From JAGVPT01 sp964439265 (GTDB taxonomy: Bacteria; Bacteroidota; Ignavibacteria; UBA10030; UBA8401), in NCBI GenBank assembly GCA_964439265.1, contig CAYTOA010000011.1, forward strand, positions 19,109 through 83,108: 64,000 nt of DNA, given 5' to 3'. Each line of letters begins with the position of its first letter. Position 1 is the stretch's first letter. Under the pieces are notes generated by a model that saw only the letters and a program-made list of their open reading frames with translations, was not told the origin of the DNA and searched no databases. A program made the position numbers and the translations under genes. This document shows positions 8,520-15,857 of the stretch, piece by piece.

Positions 8520-9284
8520 ATGGAAACGGCAACCAGCCCGATGCAGCTTGTTTACAAAAAACCCGAGACGTTGACCGATACTCCGATGCATTATTGCCCG
8601 GGATGCGGCCATGGTGTCGTCCACCGGGTACTGATGGAAGTGGTGGAGGAAATGGGGATCCAGAACAGAACAGTGGGAGTTGCACCGGTCGGATGCTCCG
8701 TGTTCGCGTACAATTATATGAACGTCGACATGCAGGAAGCGCCGCACGGACGCGCGAGTGCGGTAGCGACAGGAATTAAACGCGTTCTCCCCGACACATA
8801 TGTCTTTTCATATCAGGGGGACGGCGACCTTGCCGCGATTGGAACGGGCGAGTCGATCCACACCGTAAACCGCGGAGAAAATATCCTCATGCTATTTATC
8901 AATAACGCCATCTACGGAATGACGGGTGGGCAAATGGCTCCAACGTCGATTATCGGACAAGTGACGTCGACGTCGCCCTACGGTAGAAATTCAGACCTCA
9001 TGGGGTTCCCTCTGAAGATGACGGATCTTGTTGCGGAGTTACCCGGCGCGTACTACGTGACGAGACAATCGGTTCATACGGCGGGAGCGGTAAGGAAATT
9101 GAAGAAGGCCATTGAGGCATCGTTCAAGTATCAGACTTTAAAAAAAGGAACTTGCTTCATCGAGGTCGTATCCAACTGTCCCTCAGGATGGAAGATGACT
9201 CCCGCTGAAGCGAATGTGTGGATGGAGAAGAACATGTTTCCGTTGTACCCGGTCGGCGATTTGAAGGTGCCGAAACAGAACTAA
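8520..9284 (+). CDS. 2-oxoacid:ferredoxin oxidoreductase beta subunit (TPP-binding)
   Basis: A 254-residue thiamine-diphosphate-binding subunit. Motifs are YCPGCGHGVVHRVL near the N-terminus and the TPP/Mg site GDGDLAAIG followed by INNAIYGMTGGQMAPTS (the GDG...NN pattern). VGCSVFAYNYMNVD and HGRASAVATG are also characteristic of the family. It lies 8 bases after the alpha subunit gene, with AAGG upstream of its ATG, and is clearly co-translated with it. The short length is typical of beta subunits without an added iron-sulfur domain, consistent with the separate delta ferredoxin encoded first in the operon. Confidence 0.92.
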   Translation: METATSPMQLVYKKPETLTDTPMHYCPGCGHGVVHRVLMEVVEEMGIQNRTVGVAPVGCSVFAYNYMNVDMQEAPHGRASAVATGIKRVLPDTYVFSYQGDGDLAAIGTGESIHTVNRGENILMLFINNAIYGMTGGQMAPTSIIGQVTSTSPYGRNSDLMGFPLKMTDLVAELPGAYYVTRQSVHTAGAVRKLKKAIEASFKYQTLKKGTCFIEVVSNCPSGWKMTPAEANVWMEKNMFPLYPVGDLKVPKQN

Positions 9285-9302
9285 ATTGAACAAGACAGGA
9301 AT

Positions 9303-9869
9303 ATGAAAACTGCTCACGAAATTATCATCGCAGGCTTCGGCGGACAAGGCGTCCTCTCGATGGGGCAGATTATTGCGCACGCGGCCATGGACGAAGGGAA
9401 GGAAGTGAGTTGGATGCCTTCGTACGGTCCCGAGATGAGAGGCGGTACTGCAAACTGCATCGTTATTGTCTCGTCGTCAAGGATCAGCTCACCGATTGTC
9501 TCGACATTTGACTCAGCGATCCTGCTCAATCAGCCGTCGCTTGACAAATTTGCTGACGCTGTGAAACCCGGAGGGCTTATCTTGTATGAGTCGTCGAGCG
9601 TTATCTCCCCATCGACCCGGACCGACGTTGAATCGCTGGGTATTGATGCCCAGGAAGAAGCGCTCAAGCTCAACAAGAAGCAAGTCGCAAATATGATCAT
9701 GCTCGGTGCATTTCTCGAACGGCGCAAGATCGTTTCGTCCGATAATATCATGAAGGCGCTGAAAGAAGTACTCCCCGAGCGCCACCATCATCTTTTGCCG
9801 ACCAATCAGCAGGCGTTGGCTCGGGGGAAACAGATTGCCGTCGAATCGACGCACGCAATGGTACAATGA
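9303..9869 (+). CDS. 2-oxoacid:ferredoxin oxidoreductase gamma subunit
   Basis: A 188-residue protein of the gamma (POR_N/catalytic) family. It opens EIIIAGFGGQGVLSMGQIIAHAA and continues SWMPSYGPEMRGGTANC, both hallmark stretches; the conserved glycine-rich loop and the PEMRGG segment contribute to CoA binding and subunit contact. ILLNQPSLDKF follows, as in related proteins. It completes the four-subunit enzyme begun at 7126. An AGGA ribosome binding site is close to the ATG. Confidence 0.92.
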   Translation: MKTAHEIIIAGFGGQGVLSMGQIIAHAAMDEGKEVSWMPSYGPEMRGGTANCIVIVSSSRISSPIVSTFDSAILLNQPSLDKFADAVKPGGLILYESSSVISPSTRTDVESLGIDAQEEALKLNKKQVANMIMLGAFLERRKIVSSDNIMKALKEVLPERHHHLLPTNQQALARGKQIAVESTHAMVQ

Positions 9870-9912
9870 TTCTGTTCGCATATGAACAGACACCGGAAAA
9901 GGCAGGGACCAT

Positions 9913-10167
9913 ATGAATCTTGAAAATCTTCGCTGTGATCATCAATGCAGAAATACGTGTGCTATGTTGACAGCCGCCCTCGCGCAGGAGACGATGACCG
10001 TTCGTTTCTACCAACAGGTGTTGACACAGTGTGATGAACCGGACGTTCATAATTTTGTCCGTTCGATCGTTGAAGAACGCAGTGCGTCCGTCATCCGCAT
10101 CATGCAAAAGCTCAATGAGATAAAGGCTCGTTCTCAAACGATGGACGGTATTCAATCCAGCTTCTAA
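9913..10167 (+). CDS. Small helical protein, ferritin-like half-domain suspected
   Basis: An 84-residue protein, mostly helical, with Glu and Tyr/Phe in the arrangement LAQETMTVRFYQQVL and later SIVEERSASVIRIMQ. This loosely recalls one half of a rubrerythrin/ferritin-like four-helix bundle, but the ExxH iron motif is absent (EER instead), so iron binding is unproven. Four cysteines are present (two close together near the N-terminus in CDHQCRNTC). It follows the VOR operon by 43 bases in the same direction and ends just before a terminator. The function is unknown; an accessory role for the ferredoxin oxidoreductase is only a guess from position. Confidence 0.6.
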   Translation: MNLENLRCDHQCRNTCAMLTAALAQETMTVRFYQQVLTQCDEPDVHNFVRSIVEERSASVIRIMQKLNEIKARSQTMDGIQSSF

Positions 10168-10182
10168 TCCTGATCCTTCTTT

Positions 10183-10225
10183 AAAAGAAAACGGCCTAGT
10201 CAAGATCGGCGACCCTGACTAGGCC
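10183..10225 (-). terminator. Intrinsic terminator between converging VOR operon and permease gene
   Basis: A perfect 10-bp inverted repeat GGCCTAGTCA (10193-10202) / TGACTAGGCC (10216-10225) has a 13-base loop. On the minus strand it is followed by GTTTTCTTTT, which makes it a good terminator for the permease gene read leftward. On the plus strand the following bases have few T residues, so it is weaker for the VOR operon. Confidence 0.85.
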
Positions 10226-10259
10226 TTCGTACTAACACGCTTTTTCAATCGTTCTGAAT

Positions 10260-11858
10260 TTATTCCCCCTCCGGTCTCGGCTCCCTCGATTCTTTAGTAA
10301 ATGATAATAGCAGCAGCATGATTGCAAGAACGATGTAGGCTGAGGTGAACTGGTATGGAATTTTCTGGGCGATCCCGGCGAGATTCCACGGAAGATACAT
10401 CATGCCGTCCGGTGAAGCTGAATGCACGATGCCGAAGAACGAGAACACACCAAGGATCAATAAATAGGCCGATGATCTTCTCAGATGCCGGTCGATGAGT
10501 TCCGCTAAAAATCCTCCCCACAACATTGCGGTTAATATAAAGCCGTTCCCAAGTGCGATGGTGACGAGCATCTCGGGAAGAGCTTTTCCCGGCGATTCGA
10601 ACAGCCGCTGAAAAGTTTCCGGCGGAACCACATCCGGATTTGTGAATTTGATCGATAGCAAACGCGCGATCGTAGGGAAAAATGCGAACGCTACTGCCGG
10701 CGAATGACGCACCGGGCATGCATGGAACGATTGCACGACGATATCCAGCGCAACAAATATAAGAATCGGAGCGAGCACGGCGCGCGGTATAAGCTCGACG
10801 AAAAACGAGACATATCCGAGGATCCCCCCGAGACCGATGAATATGCCCGTCAACAACGTGTATCCTGCGCGGGAGCCCATTCGTTTGTACGCCGGTTGGC
10901 CAATATATGGGGTTGACTGCGCGACGCCGCCGCACAAGCCTGCGACCAATGTCGCGATTGCTTCGGTCAGAAGAATCGACCGGGTGTTGTAATTATCTCC
11001 GGCTACGCGAGCGCTTTCAGTGACATTGATGCCTCCGACGACAGTCAACAGGCCGAAAGGAATCGCAATCGGCATGTATTTCCACGCATGACTCATTCCT
11101 TCCATGAACCCCAGCGTTGGAATGGGAAGCCCGAAATGCAGATCCATTGGCGGTACGCCAGCAAATGTTCCCCCGATCCAGCCGGTCGGCCCGACCAGAT
11201 AATAAAGGAAGGTACCAACGAATATTGCTGCTAAAACTCCTGGAAAGTTTTTCGGCAGTCTGATGCGGGCGACAAGTGAATAGAAGATGAGTCCGAGCGA
11301 GATCAATCCGACAATTGGCATACTGAAAATGTCCACCAGCGGAACTAGGCCGATGAGCGCCAGTCCGATGCCTGCCAGCGAGCCAAGCAGACCGGCTTGC
11401 GGGACGACGCGCTGAACCCACTGCCCGATGAATGAAAAAAGGACTTTGAGGATGCCGATCACGACCATCGTCGCCATTCCTATGTACCACGTCATCATCG
11501 CAGCATCATGTTCGCCCAGGCCTTCTGCCTTCAGCCCGATGAATGCAGGCCCGAGCACGACGAGTGCGATACCGATCGTTGACGGCGTATCCAAACCGAG
11601 CGGCATTGCGGTGACTTTCATGTTCCCGGTTTTTTTCGAGAGACGAAAAGCCATCCACGTATAGACGATGTCGCCGAAGAGCACCCCGAAGGCGGTACCC
11701 GGAAACATTCTCGTGTAGATGATGTCGGCTGGAAACTTAAATGCAAAAATCAGGATCCCTGCAAGAAAGGAAAGAACGGTCAGATTGTCGAACATCAGAC
11801 CGAAAAAGCCGTTGATGTCGCCGACGGCAAACCATTTGTATTTCTTTTCATGATCCAT
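10260..11858 (-). CDS. NCS2-like purine/uracil-type permease
   Basis: A 532-residue polytopic membrane protein with roughly 12-14 hydrophobic segments. Short motifs such as TAMPLGLDTPS, GGINVTESARVAGD and GGVAQSTPYIGQPAYKRMGSRAGY fit the xanthine/uracil/vitamin C permease superfamily; NVTES and the following region correspond to the substrate-binding half-helix region of NCS2 proteins. The substrate is not evident. It lies downstream of and in the same direction as a nucleoside transporter (123-base spacer), so a role in nucleobase or nucleoside uptake is likely. The end at 10260 (TAA) is followed by a strong terminator. Confidence 0.75.
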   Translation of the reverse strand: MDHEKKYKWFAVGDINGFFGLMFDNLTVLSFLAGILIFAFKFPADIIYTRMFPGTAFGVLFGDIVYTWMAFRLSKKTGNMKVTAMPLGLDTPSTIGIALVVLGPAFIGLKAEGLGEHDAAMMTWYIGMATMVVIGILKVLFSFIGQWVQRVVPQAGLLGSLAGIGLALIGLVPLVDIFSMPIVGLISLGLIFYSLVARIRLPKNFPGVLAAIFVGTFLYYLVGPTGWIGGTFAGVPPMDLHFGLPIPTLGFMEGMSHAWKYMPIAIPFGLLTVVGGINVTESARVAGDNYNTRSILLTEAIATLVAGLCGGVAQSTPYIGQPAYKRMGSRAGYTLLTGIFIGLGGILGYVSFFVELIPRAVLAPILIFVALDIVVQSFHACPVRHSPAVAFAFFPTIARLLSIKFTNPDVVPPETFQRLFESPGKALPEMLVTIALGNGFILTAMLWGGFLAELIDRHLRRSSAYLLILGVFSFFGIVHSASPDGMMYLPWNLAGIAQKIPYQFTSAYIVLAIMLLLLSFTKESREPRPEGE

Positions 11859-11920
11859 GATACAAACCTTTAACGAAATTCAATATTATTTCCATCCGTC
11901 ACAAAGCCACCTCGTATGTC

Positions 11921-11939
11921 TCTTCGTGCCTTGGTGGCA
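11921..11939. repeat. Decayed dispersed repeat with CTTCGTG...TTGGTGG motif
   Basis: The spacer between the two permease genes carries TCTTCGTGCCTTGGTGGCA. A related string, CTTCGTGTCCTTCGTGG, is found at 24428-24444. Strings of this kind occur as scattered degenerate repeats in many bacterial genomes. Only the two copies are visible here, so the assignment is tentative. Confidence 0.35.
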
Positions 11940-11981
11940 CGTCCTTTTAAGCTTGCATAATCTCGGTCAATAAAATTCAGC

Positions 11982-13304
11982 TCAATTGACAAACATCCCG
12001 GCAATTGATGCTGTCATCCATGTTGCGATCGTCCCGCCGAGCAGCGATTTGAGGCCGAGTTTCGCAATATCGGTTCGCCGGTTCTCGGCAAGGGGACTGA
12101 TTCCGCCTATCTGGATTGCGATAGAGGAAAAATTTGCAAAACCGCACAGCGCGTACGTTGCGATCACGATCGCCTTCTGCGAGAGCTGGTGGGCCGTGAT
12201 CGCGTCCGTCATTTTCGAGTACGCAACGAATTCATTGAGGACGACTTTGATTCCCATGAGACTCCCCACGCTTAGCGCGTCGTTCCACGGCACACCGATC
12301 GCAAAGGCAACGAATTGAAATACGAGCCCTGTAATGAGTTCGAACGAGACGGGCATGCCAAACCGTGCTTGGGTGATCGTGCTCCATCCCGTAACGTTTC
12401 CAACCCATCCGAGAGCGTAATTCAGCAGCGCGATGAGAGCGATGAAGGCAATGAGCATGCCTGCCACGTTCAATGCAAGCTGGACGCCGGTCGATGCGCC
12501 GGCCGCGGCCGCTTCGATGACGTTGGATGAGGTCTTTTCGATTTTGAGCTTTACTGTTCCCATCGTCAGAGGTTCGGATCTCTCCGGGAAGAGTATTTTT
12601 GCCACAACGATCGTCGCCGGACCCGCCATGATGCACGCCGCGAGCAAATGTCCCGCAAAATAGACCTGTGACGCATCCTGCGTCGTTCCGGTGAGCACTG
12701 CATATGCGGCACCGAGCATCGTGTAGTACGCGATCATAACGCCTCCCGAGATGTGCGCCATCCCGCTTGTCATGATCGTCATCAATTCCGATTGGGTGAG
12801 GGTGGCAAGATACGGCCGGATGACGAGAGGCGCTTCAGTCTGCCCCATGAAGGTATTGGCGGCAACGCACAGCGATTCGCTTCCGCTCGCGTTCATGAAT
12901 TTTGCCATCACCCAGGCCATCCCCTGAACCACTCTCTGCATGATGCCGAGATGGTAGAGAATTCCCATGAATGAAGCGAAAAAAATGATCGTCGGGAGAA
13001 CCTGGAATGCGAAGAAGAATCCGAAACTCCCCGACGACCCGACCGAAGCTGCAAGCGGACCGAAGACGAATTGAGCTCCGTTGGAAGTAAAGCTAAAAAG
13101 GCGGACAAAGCATTTGCTGATCGTTGCGAATATCAGGTGTCCAAGAGGTACTCTGAGCACGAAGAGGGCGAACACAAACTGCATCACGATGCCGATGATT
13201 ACAAGTCGCCAGTTAATAGAACGTTTATCCGGCGAGAAAAGATACGCGATTCCGGTGACGATGACGAGGCCAATCAATCCGCGAACGATAGAGAATATTT
13301 CCAT
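11982..13304 (-). CDS. nupC: Concentrative nucleoside transporter, NupC/CNT family
   Basis: A 440-residue inner-membrane protein with CNT-family motifs: MGQTEAPLVIRPYLATL (about 155-170), MTSGMAHISGGVMIAYY, and the second-half NEFVAY plus YALCGFANFSSIAIQIGG. The family imports nucleosides with H+ or Na+. The size and gate-domain layout are normal. It is the first gene of a two-gene minus-strand unit with the NCS2-like permease. The region upstream of its start carries a hairpin followed by a T-run on the minus strand (13390-13418), which may act as a leader terminator. Confidence 0.92.
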   Translation of the reverse strand: MEIFSIVRGLIGLVIVTGIAYLFSPDKRSINWRLVIIGIVMQFVFALFVLRVPLGHLIFATISKCFVRLFSFTSNGAQFVFGPLAASVGSSGSFGFFFAFQVLPTIIFFASFMGILYHLGIMQRVVQGMAWVMAKFMNASGSESLCVAANTFMGQTEAPLVIRPYLATLTQSELMTIMTSGMAHISGGVMIAYYTMLGAAYAVLTGTTQDASQVYFAGHLLAACIMAGPATIVVAKILFPERSEPLTMGTVKLKIEKTSSNVIEAAAAGASTGVQLALNVAGMLIAFIALIALLNYALGWVGNVTGWSTITQARFGMPVSFELITGLVFQFVAFAIGVPWNDALSVGSLMGIKVVLNEFVAYSKMTDAITAHQLSQKAIVIATYALCGFANFSSIAIQIGGISPLAENRRTDIAKLGLKSLLGGTIATWMTASIAGMFVN

Positions 13305-13357
13305 GTCTCAGCCTTTAAAAAAAATGTGTAAACTTACAGCGAACCGGCAATCAGGCA

Positions 13358-13498
13358 TCAAAGTATCAAGTTTTCGGTAAAAGTGCTATAGAAAAAGACC
13401 TCCTGTCGCAGAAGGAGGATAACTAAGCCGAACAATCGAACAACGCCGAAATATTTGGAGAACCCCAAAAGCACGGTGTCCGACATCGTTTCAAACAT
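13358..13498 (-). CDS. Possible 46-residue hydrophobic small protein (doubtful)
   Basis: An open frame in the nupC leader would start at 13498 and encode 46 residues with a hydrophobic run GVVRLFGLVILLL, ending at TGA 13358-13360. Its upstream sequence AAGTAAGG directly abuts the ATG, which is too close for a normal ribosome binding site, and the frame covers the hairpin at 13399-13418. It may be chance or a small membrane peptide or leader. I do not recognise it. Confidence 0.2.
   Translation of the reverse strand: MFETMSDTVLLGFSKYFGVVRLFGLVILLLRQEVFFYSTFTENLIL
13390..13418 (-). terminator. Hairpin with T-run in the nupC leader (possible attenuator)
   Basis: Stem CCTCCT (13399-13404) / AGGAGG (13413-13418) has an 8-base loop. 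On the minus strand it is followed by GTCTTTTTC. It lies about 86 bases upstream of the nupC start, so it could end a leader transcript conditionally or terminate a short RNA. The stem is only 6 bp, so strength is moderate. Confidence 0.45.
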
Positions 13499-13509
13499 CC
13501 TTACTTCGA

Positions 13510-13538
13510 TTGACTTTTCGCACGACTTTAAGTATATT
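13510..13538 (+). promoter_or_regulatory. Promoter reading toward lpdA
   Basis: TTGACT (13510-13515), a 17-base spacer and TATATT (13533-13538), followed by TT. This is an excellent match to a housekeeping promoter and to the style seen elsewhere in the window. Transcription would start near 13545 and meet the terminator at 13635-13670 after about 115-125 bases. Confidence 0.75.
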
Positions 13539-13587
13539 TTAGCCGCATTTTCCCTTGTTGCCTTTACAAAAGAGAAGTTGTTATCCC

Positions 13588-13635
13588 ATGAACGATGAAA
13601 TTCTATGGGTAGATGGTGTTGAATCTTTCATTTGA
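13588..13635 (+). CDS. Possible 15-residue leader peptide before lpdA
   Basis: An ATG at 13588 opens a frame of 15 codons (MNDEILWVDGVESFI) that stops at TGA 13633-13635, exactly where the left arm of the terminator starts. There is a purine-rich AGAGAAG about 10 bases upstream as a weak ribosome binding site. The placement promoter - tiny frame - terminator - enzyme gene is what an attenuation leader looks like, but the peptide has no run of one regulatory amino acid, so it may instead be part of an untranslated small RNA. Confidence 0.3.
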   Translation: MNDEILWVDGVESFI

Positions 13636-13670
13636 AAGAGGGAATTGTCATTCCCTCTTTTCTTTTTTTA
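13635..13670 (+). terminator. Strong intrinsic terminator upstream of lpdA
   Basis: A perfect 11-bp stem AAAGAGGGAAT (13635-13645) / ATTCCCTCTTT (13650-13660), loop TGTC, is followed by TCTTTTTTTA. It lies downstream of the promoter at 13510 and 55 bases before lpdA. CTTTCA (13625-13630) can pair with TGAAAG (13633-13638), which overlaps the left arm, so an alternative fold exists. Confidence 0.9.
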
Positions 13671-13681
13671 ATCCCGAAGGG

Positions 13682-13717
13682 ATCTCCCAAACGGATCGCT
13701 TCGCGAACTTCGTGAGA
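13682..13717. repeat. Dispersed palindromic repeat overlapping the lpdA ribosome binding site
   Basis: The segment beginning ATCTCCCAAACGGATCGCT matches 33 of 36 positions of a segment inside the element at the right end of the window (63924-63959). It is an imperfect palindrome centred on CGCTTCGCG. Its right arm contributes GAGAGGA (13714-13720), which is placed 4 bases before the lpdA ATG and so serves as the ribosome binding site. Confidence 0.7.
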
Positions 13718-13724
13718 GGATTTC

Positions 13725-15116
13725 ATGGCAGATAAGCAATATGATGTCGTAGTGATCGGCGGCGGTCCCGGCGGATATATCGCCGCCATCCGCGCAGGTC
13801 AACTTGGTTTGAAAACCCTTGTCGTCGAGAAGGACAAACTTGGCGGCATTTGTCTCAATTGGGGATGTATTCCGACGAAAGCGTTATTGAAGAACGCGGA
13901 AGTCTATCATCTCCTCCGGCATGCGGATGAATTCGGATTTTCGTTCGATAATTTGAAGGCAGATTTTTCCGTCGCCGTGAAAAGAAGCCGGGATATCGCA
14001 AGCAGATCTTCAAAAGGCATAGAATTCCTTTTTAAAAAAAACAAGGTCGATTATCTTGCAGGGACCGCGAAAATTGTCGCTAAGGGAGTCGTCGAAGTCG
14101 CTCAGGCTGGAAAGGCCGACAAGATCAACGCCAAGCATATCATCGTTGCAACCGGCACCCGGCCAAAGACTTTTCCATCTATAAAAATAGACGGGAAGCA
14201 GGTGATTACAAGTTCCGAGGCGATGGTCCTCAGTGCGCCGCCAAAAAGCATGGTCATTATCGGCGGCGGTGCCATCGGCGTGGAGTTCGCCTATTTTTAT
14301 AACGCGTACGGGACAAAAGTCACTATCGTGGAAATGATGCCAAGCTTGCTTCCAATCGAAGATAAGGAAGTGACTAAAACTCTCGGACGGGTCTTTTCGA
14401 AAAGTGGAATAGAGATCCTCACCGAAACCAAGGTTGAAGGCGTATCCACAGGAAAGGAGGTCAGCGTAAGCGTCAGCAACAAAGAGGGGAAGAAAGACAT
14501 CAAGGCGGAGATCGCGCTTGTTGCTATAGGAGTGCAAGGGAATATCGAGAACCTTGGACTCGAAGCGCTCGGCGTTAAGACTGACCGCTCGTTCATTAAG
14601 GTCGACCAATTCTACAAGACAAACATCGACGGCATTTATGCGATCGGGGATGTGAACGGCCCGCCGTGGCTTGCGCACGTTGCTTCGGCTGAGGGAATCG
14701 TCTGCGTAGAGCAGATTGCCGGGAAGAATCCTCACCTGATCAACTATGACAATATTCCGGGCTGCACATATTGCCAGCCGCAGGTCGCAAGTGTCGGCCT
14801 CACGGAAGAAAAGGCTCGCGAAAAAGGTTATGAGTTAAAGATCGGACGATTCCCGTTCCGTTCGCATGGCAAGGCGCTCGCCATCAATGAAACGGAGGGA
14901 TTTGTCAAGTTGATCTTTGATGCAAAATACGGAGAGCTTCTCGGAGCCCATATCATTGGCTCCGAAGCGACAGAGATGATCGCCGAGCTGGCGGTTGCGC
15001 GGACGCTCGAAACGACCCGCGAGCAGATCATCCAAACGATCCATGCTCATCCGACGCTGACCGAAGGTGTCGGCGAGGCGGCGCTGGATGCGTACGGCGA
15101 AGCGCTGAATATTTGA
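13725..15116 (+). CDS. lpdA: Dihydrolipoyl dehydrogenase (E3)
   Basis: A 463-residue flavoprotein that reoxidises the dihydrolipoyl groups of E2 with NAD+. It shows the FAD site VIGGGPGGY (residues 10-18), the redox-active disulfide GGICLNWGCIPTKALL (Cys43/Cys48), the NAD site IIGGGAIGVEFA and the C-terminal catalytic HAHPTLTEGVGEA with the His-Glu pair. It is the only E3 in the cluster and so probably serves both E2s encoded downstream. The ribosome binding site GAGAGGA is part of a dispersed repeat. A promoter and terminator lie just upstream, so expression may depend on terminator read-through. Confidence 0.97.
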   Translation: MADKQYDVVVIGGGPGGYIAAIRAGQLGLKTLVVEKDKLGGICLNWGCIPTKALLKNAEVYHLLRHADEFGFSFDNLKADFSVAVKRSRDIASRSSKGIEFLFKKNKVDYLAGTAKIVAKGVVEVAQAGKADKINAKHIIVATGTRPKTFPSIKIDGKQVITSSEAMVLSAPPKSMVIIGGGAIGVEFAYFYNAYGTKVTIVEMMPSLLPIEDKEVTKTLGRVFSKSGIEILTETKVEGVSTGKEVSVSVSNKEGKKDIKAEIALVAIGVQGNIENLGLEALGVKTDRSFIKVDQFYKTNIDGIYAIGDVNGPPWLAHVASAEGIVCVEQIAGKNPHLINYDNIPGCTYCQPQVASVGLTEEKAREKGYELKIGRFPFRSHGKALAINETEGFVKLIFDAKYGELLGAHIIGSEATEMIAELAVARTLETTREQIIQTIHAHPTLTEGVGEAALDAYGEALNI

Positions 15117-15143
15117 CCGTCTCCTGAATTCATCATTCTAAAC

Positions 15144-15857
15144 ATGAATCAACTTCTTGTCGTCAATCTTGGGCGGACTCGGTACGCAGAGGCGTGGGAT
15201 CTGCAGAGAAAAATATTCTCCGCACGTCTTGCCCGCGCCATTCCGGACCTTTTGCTTTTGACGGAACATGAGCCGGTGTACACTCTCGGCAAAGGTGCGG
15301 ACACCAACCATCTGCTCGCCGGTGAAGCCGAACTGCATGAAAAGAATATTGACCTGTATGCCATCGACCGGGGGGGAGACGTGACGTTCCACGGCCCCGG
15401 GCAGCTTGTCGGTTATCCGATTCTTGACCTGAACGATTACTACCTCGATATCCATCGGTACCTCCGCGACATTGAGGAAGTGTTGATCCGGACGGCTAAA
15501 GATTTTGCCGTCAATGCCGAAAGGTCGGACGGCTACACCGGGGTGTGGGTGAAGAACGACAAGATCGCGGCCATCGGGGTAAAGGTGAGCCGCTGGGTGA
15601 CCATGCACGGATTTGCGTTCAACGTCAGCACTGACCTCTCGTATTTCGACAGAATCATACCATGCGGAATTTTTCATCGAGGTGTAACGTCTCTTCAGAT
15701 GTTGACGGGCCGGGTAATTGAAATGGCCGATGTGGAAAAAGCAGTAATGCGGAATTTTGAATCTGTATTCTCAGTTGCATCACAACCGATGATGCTCGAT
15801 GAGCTTCTCTCGAACAATCATTTCGAAGATGCTGTACCTATTGAGGAGAAGATTTAA
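15144..15857 (+). CDS. lipB: Octanoyltransferase LipB
   Basis: A 237-residue enzyme that transfers octanoyl from acyl carrier protein to the lipoyl lysine of E2 subunits. Family motifs are RGGDVTFHGPGQLVGYPI, the catalytic-lysine region IGVKVSRWVTMHGFAFN and the cysteine in RIIPCGI. It sits 27 bases after lpdA, and its stop TAA shares one base with the ATG of the fused E1 gene (TAATG at 15855-15859), so the three are likely one transcript. The C-terminal ~25 residues extend past the usual end without recognisable motif. Confidence 0.96.
   Translation: MNQLLVVNLGRTRYAEAWDLQRKIFSARLARAIPDLLLLTEHEPVYTLGKGADTNHLLAGEAELHEKNIDLYAIDRGGDVTFHGPGQLVGYPILDLNDYYLDIHRYLRDIEEVLIRTAKDFAVNAERSDGYTGVWVKNDKIAAIGVKVSRWVTMHGFAFNVSTDLSYFDRIIPCGIFHRGVTSLQMLTGRVIEMADVEKAVMRNFESVFSVASQPMMLDELLSNNHFEDAVPIEEKI

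Larger units (their letters stand above)
13305..13724. other. 420-base intergenic region between nupC and lpdA
   Basis: This is the longest stretch without a clear gene. Read toward lpdA, it contains a promoter (13510-13538), a 15-codon reading frame (13588-13635), a strong terminator (13635-13670), a small palindrome ATCCC-GAA-GGGAT (13671-13683) and a dispersed palindromic repeat (13682-13717) that runs into the lpdA ribosome binding site. Read toward nupC, it holds a possible 46-codon frame and a hairpin with a T-run. No purine, TPP or SAM riboswitch consensus was recognised. Confidence 0.8.

Noticed and set aside
13545..13670. Known riboswitch (TPP, SAM, purine) ahead of lpdA or nupC
   Set aside because: The conserved cores (for example the TPP CTGAGA motif or the purine loop-loop sequences) were not found on either strand.
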